A stretch of DNA of 64,000 bases, taken from positions 7,812,001 to 7,876,000 of the forward strand of contig CM046304.1 of the NCBI GenBank assembly GCA_025267735.1, read 5' to 3'. Positions 1-12,300 of this stretch are shown in pieces; position 1 is the stretch's first letter; every line of letters starts with the position of its first letter. The position numbers and the translations under genes were made by a program. Below the pieces are notes generated by a model. It did no database searches. It was not told the origin of the DNA and saw only the letters and a program-made list of their open reading frames with translations. The DNA is from Mactra quadrangularis. Taxonomy: Eukaryota > Mollusca > Bivalvia > Venerida > Mactridae.

Positions 1-3000
1 CATGGTTCAACGATGAGTGCAGAAGATCATATCGGAAACGAAAAGCAGCACTTAAAAAATTTCAGGTTTGTCCTACAGCTGCAAATCTAGACAATTATAG
101 AATCCTACGAGCACAAGCTCGTAGAACATTTAAGTTTTCTAAACGTAAATCATGGCAGTCATATGTTTCTAAAATTAACTCCAACACTCCAATTAAAAAA
201 GTTTGGGAAGCAGTTCGTAAAATTAACGGTAAACGCAAAAAAATCCTACTGCTCATCTGAAACAAAGATTCGAGCATTGCAAAAACAACTTAAGATATAG
301 CCATCACGCTGGCGGAAACTTTTGAACATAATTCTTCTTCAGCACACTCGGGGAAGAATTTAAAAAGGTCAAATCTAACAAGGAAAAACAAAATATTAAT
401 TTTCATTCTAACAACGAAGAAGAGTATAACAACCTTTTTACAATTGACGATCTATCAGATTCTATTAAACATGCCAAAGATACAGCTGCTGGCCCTGATG
501 AAATTTATTATCAATTTTTAAAACACCTCCCATTAGTATCTCAACATTTATTGCTCGATATTTTTAATGATATATGGATATCTGGTAAAATTCCAGATTC
601 CTGGAAGCAAGCTTTAATAATACCAATACCGAAACCAGGTAAAGACAATACTGACCCCCTTAACTACCGACCAATATCTCTGACTAGTTGTATTTGTAAA
701 ACATTTGAACGCATCGTTAATAAAAGGCTCATCTGGTATTTAGAATCAAACGGTATTATAACTAATTTCCAATCTGGTTTTCGAAAACAGCGAAGTACAA
801 ATGATCATTTAGTACGCCTCGAAACTTTCATAAGAGAGGCTTTTGTCAATAAACAGCATGTAGTTTCAATTTTCTTCGATCTTGAGAAAGCTTACGATAC
901 AACTTGAAAATATGGTATTCTCAAAGATTTAAAAGATGCTGGTCTAAACGGTCGACTACCTATGTTAATTTCAAGTTTTCTGTCCGACAGAAATTTTCAA
1001 GTAAAATTAGGATCAACATTATCAGAGAGCCAATACCGAAACCGGGTAAAGACAATACTGACCCCACATTTGAACGCATGGTTAATAAAAGACTCATCTG
1101 GTATTTAGAATCAAACGGTATTATAACTAATTTCCAATCTGGTTTTCGAAAACAGCGAAGTACAAATGATCATTTAGTACGCCTCGAAACATTCATAAGA
1201 GAGGCTTTTGTCAATAAACAACATGTAGTTTCAATTTTCTTTGATCTTGAGAAAGCTTACGATACAACTTGGAAATATGGTATTCTCAAAGATTTAAAAG
1301 ATGCCGGTCTAAACGGTAGACTACCTATGTTAATTTCTAGTTTTCTGTCTGACAGAAATTTTCAAGTAAAATTAGGATCAACATTATCAGAGAGCCACAA
1401 ACAAGAACAAGGCGTGCCACAAGGCAGTATATTATCTGTTACACTCTTTGGTCTTAAAATTAATAATATTGTTAAGGTCATAAATTCTGGTACAGATTGC
1501 TCATTATATGTAGATGACTTTTTAATCTGTTATCGATCTAAAAATATTCGAAGTATCGAACGCCAACTACAACAAAACTTGGATAAAATTCAAAAGTGGG
1601 CAACAGAAAATGGTTTTAAATTAAAATTTAAATAAAAATGTGTTCATTTTTGTCGATTAAGAAAGCATCATAATGATCCTGAACTTTACATTTCTGGCTC
1701 AAAAATCACTGTTGTAAATAAAGCTAAATTTTTAGGCGTTACATTTGATAAAAAACTCTTTTATACCACACTTAAAGTCTCAAAAAAACAAAATGTATTA
1801 AAGCTTTCAATCTACTTAAAGTACTTTCACATACTGATTGGGGATCTGATTCCCAAACATTACTTAAATTATACAGAAGTCTTGTTCGTTCAAAGCTAGA
1901 TTATGGGTCAATTGTGTACGGATCAGCACGTAAATCGTACTTACAAATGCTTGACACAATACATTACAAGGGCTTACGTGTTGCCCTTGGTGCCTTTAAA
2001 ACTTCACCCGTTGAAAGTCTTTATGTTGAAGCTAACGAGCCATCATTAAAATTACGTCGACAAAAGCTTTCATTACAATACGCAACTCGAATATCTTCAA
2101 ACAATAGTAATCCGGCGCGAAAAGTTGTTTTTAAACCAAATTACATTGATAAATTTGACAACAAACCGAACGAAATTTAACCATTTAGCCTGCGCGTTAA
2201 AAATGATTCGGAAATGCTTAATATCAACACTTCTACCGTTTTACAGAACTTAGATGAAAATGTTCCTACTTGGACCTACAACATACCAGACGTTAATATT
2301 GCCTTATCAAAATTTCGTAAATCTTTTACCAGCCCAGAAGCCTTCAAATCAGAATTTGTAAACATCTTAGATAAATATAAAAATTGTACACCTTTATTTA
2401 CTGACGGCTCAAAAGATGGTAACAAAGTTGGTTGCGCTGCATATGGAAATTCTTTTGTTGCAAGAATGCGACTGCCTGACCAGGCATCCATATTTACAGT
2501 CGAAGTCAAAGCAATAGATCTTGCTTTAACATACATATCAAACAGTATTAATAATAATTTTATCATTTTTCAGATTCTCTATCTGTATTATTGGCCATAA
2601 AAAATCGTAGTTCAGACAATACTCTTATTAAAAGTATCGAATTAAAATTACATGAAATTTTAAAATCTAAAATAGTACACCTCTGCTGGATTCCAAGCCT
2701 ACATGGAAATGAAAAAGTTGATATTTTAGCTAAAGAATCTTTAAACCTTCAACCAGTTGATATCAAATTACCAAGCAGTGACTTCAGATGTTCAATAAAC
2801 ACGTTAATTAAGTCGAAATGGCAAACAATGTGGAACAATGCAATTTTAATAAGTTACGTGACATAAAGCCAACCCTTAATTCATCTTCGTCAATTATATT
2901 TTCTAATCGTCGAGATCAAATAGTGATTTCGCGATGTAGAATTGGTCATAGCAGATTAACACATTCATACCTTCTCAAAAGAGAGGAAGCACCTAAATGT

Positions 3001-3283
3001 ATACCCTGTGACGAGCATTTCAATGTCAAACACGTTCACATTGACTGTCAGGATCTTAAAGACATCCGTGTCAAACATTTTAAAGTTAACTCACTTAATG
3101 AACTTTTTGAGTCTGTACCATCATATGCGATACTTAACTTTTTGAAGGAAATAAATGTATATAATAAGATATAGAGCTTTTCATCATTAATATCGTTGAA
3201 ATTATTAGTATCATTGATTGCTTTCGGCGCGATATGACCTTTTTGTGTTGGTGCGCCGTAAAACCCAAACAAACAAATTTAGT
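1..3283 (+). pseudogene. Decayed I/Nimb-like LINE (RT, RNase H, zinc knuckle), 5' end outside window
   Basis: Remnant of an APE-type non-LTR retrotransposon. Reading + frames in order: the endonuclease-RT linker (2-256, starts WFNDECRRSYRKRK), the RT fingers and palm (about 404-1635, with PIPKPGKDN, GFRKQRSTNDHL, FFDLEKAYDT, QGVPQGSIL and the catalytic LYVDDF), the thumb (1639-2180, with SKLDYGSIVYGSARKSY), RNase H (about 2390-2760, with FTDGSKDG, EVKAIDLAL and GNEKVDILAK) and a Cys/His tail (2860-3174, IGHSRLTHSYLL, C..C..H..C). A 3' UTR of about 110 bp ends in an AAACCCAAACAAACAAA-like tail. At least four frameshifts or stops break it, including a TGG to TGA stop at 904-906. RNase H plus this RT signature points to the I/Nimb group; the exact clade is inference. 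It is not functional. Confidence 0.88.
623..1395 (+). repeat. Internal tandem duplication of the LINE RT segment
   Basis: The RT segment from PIPKPGKDN to LGSTLSES occurs twice in a row, at 623-1029 and 1030-1394. The second copy lacks 42 bp (the piece encoding the NYRPISLTSC region). The copies are almost identical. The upstream one has TGA where the downstream one has TGG, so the duplication is recent relative to the decay of the element. Confidence 0.85.
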
Positions 3284-3790
3284 CCGTTTGCACACAGAAC
3301 TCGATCGGTCCAATTTTTAGAACGTAGTGAGAACGAGTTTGGTGTAACGGGGGTATTATACATCAAAAACATATTATTTTGACAGGTTTAATTATCTAAA
3401 TGTAAATTGGTGACAAAATAGTTTTGTTAAGACGCTTATTTATTGTGGATTCACGACTTTGTTTACGATTTAGTAACAGCTTCAAAGTATCTTTGTCTAC
3501 AAACTCTTCAAATGATATTTATAAAACGTGTCTCCCGCAATGACACGTCTTAGAATTAAACTGTCACTAGTTAACCAGTTTGCATTTGCAATCTTGTTTA
3601 AATCAGTTTTTACTGGCTGGATTTGGTTTACTGAATCTGCAAAATACATAATATAAAACGAAAAATTCGACCTTCACTTAACAAATTTGGAAAATCAACA
3701 AAGCTTACTTTATTCCGGTAGAATCACAAAAATCGGGAAAATGCAAATAAACTTCTGATTAGAAATTGAATTACCTTTTCGGTTCATCAC
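3284..3790. other. Unassigned AT-rich sequence
   Basis: No coding frame, TIR or tandem repeat was recognised between the LINE 3' tail and the start of the satellite. A stretch near 3337-3360 resembles the left end of the hAT-like MITE seen at 62123, but the match is too short to call. Confidence 0.4.
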
Positions 3791-6180
3791 GATTAGACTG
3801 AAACATTCTGAATGCTTCGCTTTTTGCAAATATAGACATATGTCTATTCGCAATTTTACATTAAGACTTATAAAACATTCTAAATGCAAACCTACATTTT
3901 TGCATAAAGACTTCTGGATAGACTCTGATCGAACCGGTTAAAACCGTCAGAAGTCGTATTGCAATATTAACCGGTATATCGGTTAACCGTTACACCCCTT
4001 CCTTCTGAATAGACAGCTGTCTATTCGCATTTAACAAATATTTTTTTTAACTTTCTTAATGTAAACTTATAAGACTTCTGAACAGACTTTTGAATAGATA
4101 TATGTGTATAGAATATTTTTTTTTACCTTTCTTAATGTAAACCTATTTTAGCATATAGACTTCTGAACAGAATTTTGAATAGATATATGTGTATTCTTGC
4201 TCCACAAATATACTTTTGGAACATTCTAAAAGCATTTCTATGTTTTTGCAAATAGACTTCCGAATAGAAAGCTGTCTATTCGCAATCGTAGAATTAACTT
4301 CTGACACATTTGAATGTATATAAATAATTTCGTAAAAAAACTTCTGAATTGACTTTTGAATAGACAGGTGTCTATTCGCAACTTTACAAATAGATTTTTG
4401 CAACATTTTGAATGCAAAAGCTATGTTTTGCGAAAAGACTTCTGAATGGACATCTGTCTATTCGCACTTCGCGAAAAGCCTTATAAAACATTCTAAAACA
4501 TGCATAGCTATATGATTGTGAAAAGACTTCTAAATAGACATTTGTATGGATTGTTGTCTATTCGCAATCCTAGAATAGACCTTTGACACATTCTATATAG
4601 ATATAAATGAATTTACGAATAAACTTATGTATTTACTTCTAAACAGACTTTTGAGTAAACAGCTATTTGCAATTTACAAAAAGACTTCTGTAACATTTCG
4701 AATGTAAATCTACGTTTTGGCGAAAAGACTTCTGAATAGACAGCAGTCTATTCGCACTTCCAGAATGGACTTATGAAACTTTTTAAATACAATGCTACAT
4801 TTTTGCGAATAGACTTCTGAATGGACAAATGTATGGACAGTTGCATATTCGCAATCCTAGAATAGGCTTTTGACACATTCTAAATGCATATAAATGCTTT
4901 TTCGAAAAGACTTTTGAATAGACAGCTGTCTATTTATCACTTCATGAATACACTTTATGAATATTCTTAATACATATCTATGTGTTTGCAAATAATAGAC
5001 TTTTGAATAGACATTAGTACGGACCGCTATTTGCAATCCTGGAAAAGACTTTCAGAGCTGACACATTCTAAATGCATATAAAAGTATTTGCGAATAGACT
5101 TTTGAATAGACTTCTGAAATAGAAAAAAATGTCTATTCACACTACAAGAGTGGACGTCTTAAACATTCTAAATGCAAAGCTACGTTTTTGCAAATTAACT
5201 TCTGAATAGACTTTTGAATTGGTATGTCTATTCGCAATCCTAGAACAGATTTTTGAAACATCTTGAACACATAACTTTGTTTTTGCGAATAGACTTAAGA
5301 ATTGATAACTATACGTTTGACAATAGACTTCCGAACAAACTTTTGAATGGACATCTGTCTATTCACATTCCGCGATGAGACTTTTGAAACATTTTTAACA
5401 CATTGCTATGTTTCTGCGAATAAACTTCTGTATAAATAATATATAGACATTTGTCTATTTGCCACTTTCCGAATTGACCTCTGAAGTATTTCTGAATGTA
5501 ATTCTATGTGTTTGCGAATAGATATTCTGTATGGACAGCTGTCTATTCGCACCCAACAAATAGACGTCTTGAACATTCTGAATGCACAATTTTGTTTTTG
5601 CGAATTAACTTCTAAAATTGAACTTTGAAAATACATGTACATTTGTCTCTACGTCACTTTACGTATAGACTTCTGGAACTTATGATGAATATTTACGCAT
5701 TTACGAATAAACTTTTAATTAGACTTTTGAAAGGATAGCTGTCTCTTCGCACTTAACAATTAGATGTCTGGGACATTCAGATTGCATTACTAAGTTGTGT
5801 CAATAAACTTCAGAATAGACCTGTGAATGGACATAGGTCTCTTTACGTATTCCACGAACAGACATTTAAATCATTTTAATTGTTTACAATGTTTTCGCGA
5901 ATAGACCTCTGAATAGACAGCTGTCTATTCGCACCCACGAATAAACTTATGGAACATTCTGAATGCATGGCTATGTTTTCGCGAATAGACTTCTGATTAG
6001 ACTTTTGGATGAACAGCTGTTTATTCGGCATTTTTTGAAAAGACTTCCAAATATATTTTGAATGTAATAGCCATGTATACAATGAATGCGAATAGCTTTC
6101 TGGATGAATAGATTTATCAATAAAGATATGTTTATTCAATATTGCGCGAATAAACTTTTGAATAATAATAGACAATAGAT
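3790..6180. repeat. Degenerate ~95-bp satellite with palindromic core
   Basis: About 23 diverged units recur every 85-105 bp. Cores lie near 4005, 4263, 4358, 4445, 4546, 4651, 4734, 4834, 4916, 5017, 5118, 5216, 5345, 5441, 5528, 5633, 5728, 5823, 5911 and 6008. The core consensus GAATAGACAGCTGTCTATTC is a perfect 20-bp palindrome (exact copies near 4005 and 5911), followed by CGCA. Between cores run variants of AGACTTCTGAA...CATTCTAAATGCA. Units alternate between CAATCCTAGAA and CACTTCC flanks, hinting at a two-unit higher-order repeat. The short minus-strand ORFs here are repeat translations. Confidence 0.85.
3926..4000 (+). mobile_element. Right-end fragment of a hAT-like MITE
   Basis: About 75 bp nearly match the right end of the complete MITE at 62123-62595 (CCGTCAGAA...TATTGCAATATTAACCGG...CCGTTACACCC). 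It interrupts the 95-bp satellite. No left end was confidently found. Confidence 0.7.
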
Positions 6181-6189
6181 AGCTAACTT

Positions 6190-7832
6190 ACGAAAGCCGA
6201 ATGGTATAAAAATAAAATAATAAAATTAAACTATGTCGTAAGAACGAGATAACTACTCGTAATAACGAGATAATTAACTCGTAATAACGAGATAATTAAC
6301 TTGTAATTACGAGATAACTATCTCGTAATCACGAGAAAATTAACTCGTAATAACGAGATAATTTACTCGTAATTACGAGATAACTAACTTGTTGGCAAAA
6401 GCAACAATTGCAACACCAAATTAAATAATTACATTATCAACACAAAGTAACAAGTACAACAGCAACAAAAACTCAAAACAATAGCATTATTTACTCAAAA
6501 CACAGCAGCAACAATACCAACTTATAACAAAAGCAACAACAGTTCAAAACAACATAAATGACAACTAGACAATACAGCATTTAAACTAAAAACACAGTTC
6601 CGACAACTAAAAAGATCAGCTACAACATTTGTTGCTGTTACTTTGAGCTATAAATGTATTTGTATTAGTTGATAGTTGATATTGTGTTGTGTATCTGTTG
6701 TTGTTTTCAGTTGTTGTTGCTGTTACGTTAAGTTGTTCATGTAATCGTTTTAGTTGTTGATGCTATTGGTTTGAGGTTCCGTTGTTGTTGTTTTAGTTGT
6801 TCTCAATGTAGATTTGAGTTGTTTATTTAATTGTTTAAAATGTAATTTCTATTGTTTTGAGTTGCTGTTGTTGTTATTTTTAGTTGTTCTCAATGTAGAT
6901 TTGAGTTGTTTATTTTATTGTTTAAAATGTAATTGCTATTGTTTTGAGTTGCTGTTGTTGTTATTTTTAGTTGTTCTCAATGTAGATTTGAGTTGTTTAT
7001 TTTATTGTTTAAAATGTTATTGCTATTGTTTTGAGTTGCTTTTGTTGTTGTTTTAAGTTGTTGTCAATGTTGATTTAGTAGTTGCAATTGTTTTGTGTAC
7101 ATGATTCTGTTGTTTTGAATCGTTGTTGTTGTTTTAGTTGATTCAGTTGTATTGAGTTGATGTTTTGTTTATATGTCGATGTTGTGTTTCGCTGATGTTG
7201 CTGTTGTTTTTAGTTAATGATGGTATTGTCTTGAATTGAAGTTGCTGTCTTGAGTTGATGTTGTTTTTGTGTGTTGTAGTTGCTGATGTTTAGAGTTAAT
7301 GAAGTCGTATATTGAGGCGTTGTTGCTGTTGTTTTGAGTTGTTGCTGCTGTTTTTTTTTAAGTTGCGGATGTTGTTGTTCCGATTTTTATATTGTTTAGT
7401 TTGTTTCTGTTATTCTTTTAGTTCTTAATGCTGTTGCTTAGTGTTTTAATGTAATCGTTTAAGTTGTTGCTGCTGTTGTTGTTTAAGATGTTGTTGCTGT
7501 CGCCTTGAGTTGTTGTTGTTTTTTGTTTCTTAATGGTATTATATTGTTGATGGAGTTTAGTTGTTGCTGCCGATGTCTTTTGAGCTGTTGGTGCTTTTGC
7601 AAACGAGTAAGTTATCTCGTTATTACGAGATAATTATCTCGTTTTTACGAGTTACTTATCTCGTTTTTACGAGTTACTTTTCTCGTTATTACGAGTTAAA
7701 TATCTCGTTATTACGAGATAATTATCTCGTTATTACGGGTTAATTATCTCGTAATTACGAGTTAGTTATCTCGTTATTACGACATAGTTTAATTTTATTT
7801 TTTATTTCTATGTGACACCATTCGGCTTTCGT
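6190..7832. mobile_element. 1.6-kb foldback element with CTCGTAATAACGAG-type arms
   Basis: Terminal inverted repeats start ACGAAAGCCGAATGG and end CCATTCGGCTTTCGT. Next come matching AAACTATGTCGTAA blocks, then 150-200 bp of tandem CTCGTAATAACGAGATAATTA-type motifs at each end (6240-6390 and 7600-7785). The interior is AAC-rich on the left (6390-6620) and GTT-rich on the right (6620-7590), so the two halves are roughly complementary. Flanks GCTAACTT (6182-6189) and ACTAACTT (7833-7840) look like an imperfect 8-bp target duplication. No coding capacity. Confidence 0.85.
6802..7062. repeat. 87-bp tandem repeat, 3 copies
   Basis: Three copies of an 87-bp unit (CTCAATGTAGATTTGAGTTG... with GTT-rich remainder) begin at 6802, 6889 and 6976. 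They lie in the GTT-rich half of the foldback. The period is divisible by three, so a Leu/Cys-rich open frame appears by chance. Confidence 0.85.
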
Positions 7833-7840
7833 ACTAACTT

Positions 7841-9280
7841 CACGGACCTTGAAATTGTTCAATATTCGCCATATTGTCGATTTAAATCGTTCAGATTTAT
7901 ACTAATTTTATTTTAGCTCGATTGTGAAACAAGTTCTAACAACTTAGATTAATCACTTTCCTGTCCGCTTCCTGACCCTCAGTACTGAACTAGTAGGATA
8001 AAGTTTCTAGCTCGGGAAACAACGAGGTAGGTTTTGAATGGGATTCGAACGTACTGTTAAGATTTGGATACCTACTGTAGAACAATTTTATTATCTTATT
8101 ATTATTTCCAGTTCATGACACATTTCTTACTGTACGGCATTACATAAAACGATCGCTATATTGTCATGGGACAGATAACCTCAAAATTGCAGATTTAAAG
8201 ACAGCATTTAAATTATACACATTGGAGTTATTGACTATTTAAACAAAACAGAAATTTTTAAGAAGGAATAAAATGTCACATTTGGAGCTATGATACAGGG
8301 GCTCGAATTATTAACCGTCTTACGACCGATTTTAGTCATAAATCCTTCTATAAAGTATTGTAATACTATAGTTGGACCTTTTATAATATGAATTCATGTT
8401 GTTAATTGGAACACAATTATAATATAGAGATTAATGTGTGATTCTTGTAAGTTAATTCGAACTATTTAGGAAGTCATTGTAAAATAAACATTTCAAAATC
8501 TTTCCTTAATTGTTTTATGTACAAATATTTATATACTGGTTGTTGCAACTACCAAGCTTATGCGAAATCTTTTGCATATTATCATGACCACGTTTTCCTA
8601 TTTGAACTAAATGACTGCAACAAATTCAAATAACTAGATACTATTGTATACTTGAGGGGTCCGAACTTTTTTTAGTGGGGGGTCCAAATTTTAGAACCAC
8701 ACCACATTATACACATTTTGCAGAATAATGCAAAATTTTAATAATTAAAACAACAAAACCATAAAATCGATGTAAAGCACCGAGAAAAACGCTTCATGCT
8801 ACTTAAAAATGACTAACAGTCAAGAAATACACGTACATTTTGGAAATTCCAGGGGGGTCCGGACCCACCAGACCCCCCACTAGATCCGCCTATGTTATTG
8901 TTCATTTTACTATTGTAACGAAATTGATATCGTCTTATATATAACACCATTCAGACTTTAAGAACATCTAGATATCACATCCCTTACTAATTGATATTCC
9001 CTCTACCCAGACTGTTCATAATTATAGCATGGTGTATAACTAACTTGTTCACTATCAATTTAGACTTTTATACGTGGAGATAACGTCTTCTCGTCGAGAC
9101 TTGTGTTTAAATATAGGTAATCATTTTCTAAAACAAGTAATATGCAGTTACACTAGATAATGTTATACAAAATTAGAGTTAGTAATTGAAATCGCATTTT
9201 AAGAAATGTCTTTGATATATTGAGATAATATGCAAACTTTTTTAATAATGGTATCAATATGTTTTATCGAATTATTCTGT
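7841..9280. other. Non-coding with two interspersed-repeat fragments
   Basis: No gene seen. The stretch 8140-8265 (GGCATGGGACAG-like, then CTCAAAATTGCAGATTTAAAG) recurs in diverged form at 13270-13410 and 14940-15070. The stretch 8650-8892 is bounded by GTGGGGGGTCC and GGACCCCCCAC motifs in opposite orientation and is probably a decayed element. A related piece lies near 28645-28690. Confidence 0.45.
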
Positions 9281-9337
9281 ATGAATTCTATGGTGACATA
9301 TATCTGCCTCTTGATAACCAGATAATTAGCAAGTTAA

Positions 9338-12300
9338 GGTGGTATGGTACATCTGATTTTTTTTTAGATTTGCATATAATTTTTGGTACCGTTGTAAACT
9401 TGACGATATTTCCGATTCGGATCTACACTTTATTTGACGTCATTATTGCTAATAACGTAACCATGACGTCGTAAACATGACAACCGCGTGCACTTTTTAC
9501 GTCAGTCGACAATGGTAAGAAAACGTCTATATAGTGTTGCTAAATCTTTATTTTCCGCGCCACAGCAACAAATCATACATCAATTTAAAGCTTACATTAT
9601 TATCTACCACCTGAACAGTGTAAATATACGTTTAATAATAAAATATTCGAAATAAACAAAAACTTCCGAATTGGCAACATCAGAAAAAATCCAGAAAAAT
9701 TGCCTTCAAACCGGTTTTATGAAAAATCTGCCCGATAAATTTTTGCAAAGTTTTGATATGATGTAAAGCATGGTATAGACTTTCATACAGCAGAATTTGA
9801 GAAAAGTTGTCTGTACGATTTTTCCGCTATTTGCGTTTAAGTATTATCGGTATGACGTCAAAAACGTCATTCTGACGTCAAGATAAAGGATTGTCTGTTT
9901 GTCATAACCACGAATACTTGGTCATATGTTTTATTTTTCTAGACAAAATGACCAGAACAAGAAAATATATAAAGATTGTATAGGTTATGTATTGAATATT
10001 ATAAATAATACATATGAAATCAGCATTTTTAATTTTTTACACATATTGTTGAGTACAAACTCTTATTCAAAAGTATGAAAATCACTTGAAAATGCAAGGC
10101 GAATGATAAGTATAACATAAAAAATCTTCCTTCATACAGTAATATGAAAGAAAGTAATGTAGTTTATATATTAATGTTAATAATCAATTGTTTTCATAAC
10201 GGCGTTTTAATTTGGCTGAAGACACTCATTTTAGCCTGAAAAAAATAGTACAATAGATAAAGGATATTACGTAATGGTCAATAATCAAAAACACATAAGA
10301 GTTTACCAAAATTCAAAACGGCGGCATTTTATCGGTAAAAAACAGACCCTTTAAGAGAAAACTCGGCAATTATGAGATGAATCAATATGCCTGAATCTCA
10401 TAATAGCCGAGGTATTTTATCAAGTTTGCGTTTTTCCATAGTGGCTGAATATTAGTTATAAGCCGTAGTGAACGACATGTCAGCCCTGAATTTGAAGTCA
10501 AAATATCATACAGTTACTCAATAACTAATAAAAGAGAACTAACAAATACTATCTCTATTTGCATTATTTTCGCCACAGAATTTCAGATGTTTTACAAAAC
10601 CGAAGTGTCTTTATGGTCCTGGTGTCACATAAAGCTCATTTTCATTGACGATTTCAAGTTTTTTTTGTTAGTGTTGTTTTCAAGCGAGGCATAGTTCCCC
10701 ACTTGTCAGGTCATCCTCGAACTGTCAGTGTACGTGAATTTTAGCTCGCTATATGACTTTAATCATCAATAAGTTATCACCAATCACTTATGAATCAAAT
10801 AATATCATGCAGTTTAGTTATACAGAATTGAAAGTCAAATATGAGACTGTTGTGTGCATACAGATTTTTATGTTACCTGGTCATGTGTCTATTCAGTCAA
10901 TAAACAAGGAAAGTCATTCATTTGGGTGAAATGCGTCAAATTCGTAAGCGTATTTACAAAGCAACCTTGTTCCATTTTGAACATATACATTCAAACCATT
11001 TACCTGTGTGACATTCGCTAATACTTTTCAGTCTGGAACAATAAGGTTACATATAGACGCATCGTCATTTACGTATGAACCTATTTTTAAAAATTCGGGA
11101 CTGTACCCAAGTTGTGTTGTTTCAATTTCAAGATAAATAGTTTTAATTTCATCTAGGTGGCATTTATTTGGCTAGCTATTAGAACGTTTGCAATTATATT
11201 AAAATTTCAAGAGAAAGTCTTTTTATCCAATGCCGAGTTTTATACTACAGCACTATATCTTGACGTCAAAATGACGTTTTGACGTCGTACCGATAACACT
11301 TGAACGCATGTTGCGAAAAATCGATCACCATTTTCCATGTGTTTTCAACTTTTAAAAATAGTTTGCACGCATATATATGTTCAAATATCAATATGCTGAT
11401 TTAATACTAATATGATATACAAGGCATAAATAATTTCTTTTTAAAGGCGACCACAAAGACATGTCGATATTATTAGTTACACAGTCAGTTACTGACCGGA
11501 TACGGTGTGATACCGGGTCAGTAAATTAATATTGGGTGAGAGCGTAGCTCGAGCCCAATATTTATTCACTGACCCGGTATCACACCGTATCCGGTCAGTA
11601 ACTGACTGTGTAACGAATTTATCTTACCGAGTACCCCCATCTGAGTAGAAAAATAAGGTTTCGTCAGCGCTATCATTTATAAATTTTGTTACTGACTGGA
11701 TATTAGAATCTACTGACCTAATATGGGATAATACATGGTCAGCACGTGACCGCTCTCGGCCAATGAAAAACGAGTATTCTGTACGAGGTAAGATAATAAA
11801 AAATACGAGTATATGGAATACAGCGCCAAAATCATTTAAGATGTACGGAGTTGTCTATTTTGTTAAGCATCGTCAAACCACAAAGAACAATACTGTTTAA
11901 TCTGTAGCGTGTGTTTTTCAGCAATAATGTGTAACAAACTTTGTTTTGATCACCTGTGCATGGACGGAAACACCCACAAATTTAAGTTCCAAAATAAGTC
12001 TATTGAATGAATGTATAAATGTATCTAGGGATGTATAAGGGCTTACTTTATTAAAAAAATTATGTTTGAATTTATCTTTCGATTTGATATGTATGTTAAA
12101 ACTATACAATTTTTATATATTTTTATGTTCCTAGTCATTTTGTCTAGAAAAATAAAACATATGACCAAGTATTCGTGGTTAGGACAAACAGACAATCCTT
12201 TATCTTGACGTCAGAATGACGTTTTTGACGTCATACCGATAATACTTAAACGCATATAGCGGAAAAATCGTACAGACAACTTTTCTCAAATTCTGCTGTA

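Noticed and set aside
4143..6175. Minus-strand frames rich in SIRKSI and NRQLSIQ
   Set aside because: Translation of the 95-bp satellite with stops at irregular intervals.
6814..7056. Leucine and cysteine rich 80-codon frame resembling a membrane protein
   Set aside because: Three copies of an 87-bp GTT-rich repeat; hydrophobicity follows from base composition.
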